A stretch of DNA of 64,000 bases, taken from positions 186,001-250,000 of the forward strand of contig NZ_AYMU01000009.1 of assembly GCF_000633395.1 (NCBI RefSeq). Reading direction: 5' to 3'. Under the pieces are notes generated by a model. It was not told the origin of the DNA, searched no databases, and was given only the letters and a program-made list of their open reading frames with translations. Of the stretch, positions 60,833-64,000 are shown in pieces. A program made the position numbers and the translations under genes. Position 1 is the stretch's first letter; each line of letters opens with the position of its first letter. Source of the DNA: Pseudomonas sp. PH1b. GTDB lineage: Bacteria; Pseudomonadota; Gammaproteobacteria; Pseudomonadales; Pseudomonadaceae.

Positions 60833-62174
60833 TGCAGGCACTCAATTTCGGGATGCAACCAAAGTCGACTATTGCCGTTGCCAAATTCGCAGAGTCTGGC
60901 AGAACACGAAACATTTCGACATCAAGAAGACGATGAAGATAAGTATCTACTCCATCAATACAACCAGTTACACCTGCATTTAAAAAATATACACCCGGAT
61001 TCAAACGGCAACTAAACTCAAATTCGACTCTAAAAATTTGCCCTTGTTCGACCATAGAGACACCAGCAGAAACCTGATTTGCAGTGTGCGCGCCACCTAC
61101 CTCGATACCCGTCATAGTTTTAATCAGCATACCAAATCGAACATTCGTTACAGCACGACTAAATGAAACACTATAAGTATACCGATAAGTATTATTTCTA
61201 ATTAAATTATTAAATCGCTCACCTGATGGCGACAGAATAACGGGAGACTCAATAATGGCTCCATTACTAGCGTACTCAATTGTACTTGTAGGTCGAAGAC
61301 TGGGGTCAAAGCTCTCTCTCAACGCAGAGCCTTCTTCACTCAAAAGAAGATTTTTTATCTCCGGCGCATGAGCAAGCGGCCCGTCGATGAGCAAACTATC
61401 ACGTACCTGCTTACGAATGATCTCTCGTGTCTCTACAGAAGCATAAAGCAGCTTTTGATAGCGCCCCACAATAATCTTTGGGCTACCAATACTGAGTAAC
61501 TCTCCAGAATCAATTAGTATAGCTCGATCACATAGATCAATGACTGTCGCCCCCGAATGAGAAACAAAAAGAATAGTTGCACCACCTTCTTTTATTGCCT
61601 CAATACGAGAAAAACATTTACGCTGAAATAGCTCATCGCCTACAGACAGAGCTTCATCGACTATCAAAATTTGCGGATCAACATTAATAGCCACAGAGAA
61701 AGCCAGTCGCACCAACATGCCACTAGAATAGGTTTTAACTGGCTGATCGATAAACTCACCAATCTCGGCAAAGCCTAATATATCGTCAAGCCGTGACTCT
61801 ATATATTCTTTCGTTAAACCTAAAACAGCAGCATTTAGATAAACATTTTCTCGCCCTGTAAACTCAGGATTAAATCCGGACCCCAATTCTAGGAGAGCTG
61901 CAATTCGACCATTGGCCTGAATACTGCCGCCAGTTGGATTCAATGTACCACAAATCATTTGCAGTAATGTTGACTTGCCGCTACCGTTGCGACCAACAAT
62001 TCCGACAGTTTCCCCTTTCCTTATTTCAAAGGAAACCTCCTTAACCGCCCAAAACTCTCGATAGAACTTCCTACGCCCCCCTGCAAGCATCTGCAAAAGC
62101 CGATCACGTGGCTTTTCGTAAATTTGATAACACTTGCTCAGATTATCTACTTTGATAGCTAACTCAGAGGACAT
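60825..62174 (-). CDS. wzt: O-polysaccharide ABC transporter ATPase with C-terminal domain
   Basis: A 449-residue ABC protein of the Wzt type. Walker A is GRNGSGKSTL (61-70), the signature is TYSSGMLVRLAFS and Walker B is ILIVDEALSVGD. Residues about 300-449 form an extra beta-rich domain (VTNVRFGMLIKTMTGIEVGG, FEFSCRLNPGVYFLNAGV), like the Wzt C-terminal domain that binds the modified non-reducing end of O-antigen. ATG 62174 (MSSELAIKVDNLSKCYQIYE) is chosen; the frame runs on to 62309 inside wzm without support. It overlaps wzm by 11 bases and the next gene by 8. Confidence 0.93.
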   Translation of the reverse strand: MSSELAIKVDNLSKCYQIYEKPRDRLLQMLAGGRRKFYREFWAVKEVSFEIRKGETVGIVGRNGSGKSTLLQMICGTLNPTGGSIQANGRIAALLELGSGFNPEFTGRENVYLNAAVLGLTKEYIESRLDDILGFAEIGEFIDQPVKTYSSGMLVRLAFSVAINVDPQILIVDEALSVGDELFQRKCFSRIEAIKEGGATILFVSHSGATVIDLCDRAILIDSGELLSIGSPKIIVGRYQKLLYASVETREIIRKQVRDSLLIDGPLAHAPEIKNLLLSEEGSALRESFDPSLRPTSTIEYASNGAIIESPVILSPSGERFNNLIRNNTYRYTYSVSFSRAVTNVRFGMLIKTMTGIEVGGAHTANQVSAGVSMVEQGQIFRVEFEFSCRLNPGVYFLNAGVTGCIDGVDTYLHRLLDVEMFRVLPDSANLATAIVDFGCIPKLSACNE

Positions 62175-62982
62175 CGGCAAAACCCTTTCTAGTCTTCTGG
62201 AACCAGGCAAAACCAGCCCATGCGACAACTGCGGCTGCGAGAGTATAAATTGACAACTGTTCGTAATCCGGCATCTGCCCCCAAAACATAACCTGACGCA
62301 CTTGTTCAATTGTGGGTGTCAACGGATTCATAAAAAGATATGGACGATATTCATCCGGTAACGCAGTCGCGGGATAAAATATCGGCGAAAGAAACATCAT
62401 TGTCATTGTAACAACACCAATAAAGTGCGCGATATCTCTTAAAAACACGCCCAACGATGCCAACCACCAAGAAACCCCCATAATAAATAAAACGAGAGGA
62501 ACGATGACTAACGGAAGGCTTATAAGAGCCACATGTGGAATTCCAAAAAAAACAATATAAACAACTAACCAAACAATAAAACTAATCAATGCATGAAACA
62601 ATGCAGCGCCCATTGTGACCCAAGGAAGAATCTCTAGAGGAAAAATGACCTTCTTGACATAATTCACATTAGAGACAATTAAAGATGGCGAGCGATTGAC
62701 ACAGTCAGAAAAAATATTAAATATCATCAAGCCCGCAAAAAGCACCAACGCAAACTCAGCCTTAGAATCGCTCCCGACACTCCAGCGCGCTTTAAACACA
62801 AAACTAAAGACAAAAGTATAAACAGCCAACATAAATATCGGATTAAAAAACGACCATAACAAACCCATAATAGACCCCCGATAGCGGCCTACCACTTCGC
62901 GCTTTACAAGCTCTTTTATTAATCGACGATTTCGCCAAAAACTTACAATCATTTCCTTTGGAGAGATTGAAAAATTCAACAT
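62164..62982 (-). CDS. wzm: O-polysaccharide ABC transporter permease
   Basis: A 272-residue inner-membrane permease of the ABC-2/Wzm type with about six membrane segments. LVKREVVGRYRGSIMGLLWSF is the N-terminal signature, followed by FNPIFMLAVYTFVFSFVF and PLTPTIEQVRQVMFWG near the end. It exports the lipid-linked polysaccharide with Wzt. ATG 62982 (MLNFSISPKEM) is preferred; GAGG lies exactly 10 bases upstream, separated from it by five TG repeats. Confidence 0.93.
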   Translation of the reverse strand: MLNFSISPKEMIVSFWRNRRLIKELVKREVVGRYRGSIMGLLWSFFNPIFMLAVYTFVFSFVFKARWSVGSDSKAEFALVLFAGLMIFNIFSDCVNRSPSLIVSNVNYVKKVIFPLEILPWVTMGAALFHALISFIVWLVVYIVFFGIPHVALISLPLVIVPLVLFIMGVSWWLASLGVFLRDIAHFIGVVTMTMMFLSPIFYPATALPDEYRPYLFMNPLTPTIEQVRQVMFWGQMPDYEQLSIYTLAAAVVAWAGFAWFQKTRKGFADVL

Positions 62983-62992
62983 CACACACACA
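62983..62992 (-). repeat. (TG)5 between the wzm Shine-Dalgarno and start codon
   Basis: Five CA dinucleotides on the plus strand fill the entire spacer between GAGG (62993-62996) and the ATG at 62982. Slippage would change the spacing in 2-base steps. Confidence 0.75.
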
Positions 62993-62996
62993 CCTC

Positions 62997-63753
62997 AGCT
63001 CGCCCAAAGATTAAACCATGCAAGTCCTTGGCAGGCCATGCGAGAACTTTTCCAGTTAGCAAATTATAGTCAAGCACTGAGCGACTCCAAAAACCATCAC
63101 GTATACTCAACAGAGTAATAGCCGGACACCTCAAAAATGAACATCTAAAAAACAAATCAAAACTTTGAACTCTCGTCGCTAGCACGTTCCTGAGATCAAC
63201 CAAAATCCGAAAGACTTGAATTTAGGTTTTATCACATTAAACACCCTTCACTAACAGCGACCATATAAAAGCCTTCTTTGTTTTTTAGTCCGTAAAGCAA
63301 ATTACAAATCAACTTAATTCTCAGGCCACGAGCATTTATGCGAGATACCACATCTCACAATTACAGAACACCGCGAGCAGCGATCAATTGAAGCACTCAA
63401 ATAAACTAGCACATCCATCGCAAGCATTCTTATATCTAGCATACAAACCTGGACAAATCTCATTTGACAACCGCCTCACTCAAGGTAACGGTGAATCCAG
63501 GCAAGTAAACTTCAGCAAAAGAATCGAGAGCGGCACAAACCTGTTGGCCCATAAACTCAGACATAATTAAAATATTGAAACCAACAACGCCGAAAACCGA
63601 ATAATCTATAGCGCTAGAGTCTTTGGGCGACTTAAAATAGCTCTCTAGGTCGTTTCTATACACAATACTCTCGTTTATCAAGAGGGCAACCGACTAAAGA
63701 CAAAGAAGTTGCCGAAAAAGATAGCGTTTCCGATAGCCGAAATTATCATGAAT
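62997..63753. other. AT-rich gap upstream of wzm
   Basis: About 760 bases with no gene I can support. Two or three open frames of 60-73 codons have no recognisable sequence or ribosome site. It probably carries the promoter for the wzm-to-GT-C unit. I see no JUMPstart/ops element. Confidence 0.5.
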
Positions 63754-64000
63754 TCAGATTTTCCCGAAGATCGCAGCTGCGACTAGCCCAATATTACCGA
63801 GCAAAGTCTGACGATAAACACCTGTTCGCTTAAGCTGAATAAGGCGTGGAATCAGGTTCATTTTCCGCGCTGCGGAAAACTCCTGGAAAATTTTTTTATT
63901 TTCTGGTGTGAGCCTGTGCTCAAGAGTATGTAAGGCGGCGATATTGCTGTCATTCCACTTCTTGAAACTCCCCTCAAAAAGCATACGAATACGCTTAAGA
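63754..64000 (-). CDS. C-terminal end of a glycosyltransferase-like protein (runs off the right edge)
   Basis: The frame is open to the window edge and an internal ATG at 63984 need not be the start. The visible tail includes KKWNDSNIAALHTLEHRLTP and RLIQLKRTGVYRQTLLGNIG with a hydrophobic end VAAAIFGKI. This resembles C-termini of GT2-family rhamnosyl/glycosyltransferases in O-antigen loci. It is the next gene upstream in the same direction as wzm. Confidence 0.55.
   Translation of the reverse strand, partial: LKRIRMLFEGSFKKWNDSNIAALHTLEHRLTPENKKIFQEFSAARKMNLIPRLIQLKRTGVYRQTLLGNIGLVAAAIFGKI

Noticed and set aside
62982..63681. Small frames of 60-73 codons on both strands in the gap upstream of wzm
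   Set aside because: No ribosome sites, no motifs, and mutually overlapping. They look like chance frames in AT-rich DNA.

Overview
The window looks like a chromosome segment of a Pseudomonas of the fluorescens group (protegens/chlororaphis/fluorescens type). Codon use is GC-rich, and from leuS to ppa the gene order matches what I remember of the Pseudomonas aeruginosa PA3987-PA4031 block. I see no rRNA, tRNA, CRISPR array or insertion sequence.

Region 1 (1-28.5 kb) is core genome. It starts with leuS, lptE, holA, a short arfA ribosome-rescue gene carrying a self-truncating hairpin, and a lipoprotein lytic transglycosylase. A long minus-strand block follows, read from proA down to lipA: proA, nadD, rsfS, rlmH, mrdA (PBP2), rodA, mltB, rlpA, dacC, a YbeD-family gene, lipB, lipA. 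It combines cell elongation and peptidoglycan turnover with ribosome silencing and lipoate synthesis. Next come mpg, a DedA-PAP2 fusion, a Lon-N-domain protein, lrgB/lrgA, a MaoC hydratase, a MORN-repeat caspase-like lipoprotein, an NAD(P)-binding protein, and the mpl-ubiX-lipoprotein operon.

Region 2 (28.6-40.0 kb) is an ethanolamine-catabolism locus. A sigma54 activator (EatR type) is divergent from exaC-eutH-eutA-[eutB-eutC fusion]-eutB-eutC. The intergenic region has a near-consensus -24/-12 promoter and upstream palindromes. The striking gene is a 731-residue single-chain EutB-EutC paralogue sitting next to a normal EutB/EutC pair. It has lost the aspartate that contacts the substrate in characterised ethanolamine ammonia-lyase.

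Region 3 (40.0-43.2 kb) is core again: a GNAT acetyltransferase, a DedA protein, mtfA and ppa.

Region 4 (43.2-64 kb) is accessory and visibly more AT-rich towards the right end. It is a surface-polysaccharide locus in three parts. (a) Plus strand: a PAPS-forming set made of an N-terminally extended CysD, an FAD/NAD(P)-binding protein and a CysN-CysC fusion. (b) Minus strand: a translationally coupled set resembling the mycobacterial decaprenyl-phospho-arabinose pathway (HAD-UbiA fusion, DprE1-like, DprE2-like and a flippase-like membrane protein), with a GT-C arabinosyltransferase-like gene just upstream. (c) Minus strand: wzm and wzt, a 1635-residue protein joining a sulfotransferase, a 21-residue-repeat coiled coil, a WbsX-like domain, a GT4 and a GT2, then an SDR epimerase with a G9 tract. 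A partial glycosyltransferase lies at the right edge.

My main hypothesis is that region 4 makes a sulfated, ABC-exported O-polysaccharide decorated with, or coexisting with, D-arabinofuranose. The sulfate donor is made next door. The sulfotransferase-coiled-coil-glycosyltransferase protein could cap and measure the chain, and Wzt has a C-terminal domain that could recognise the cap. All of this is inferred from sequence.
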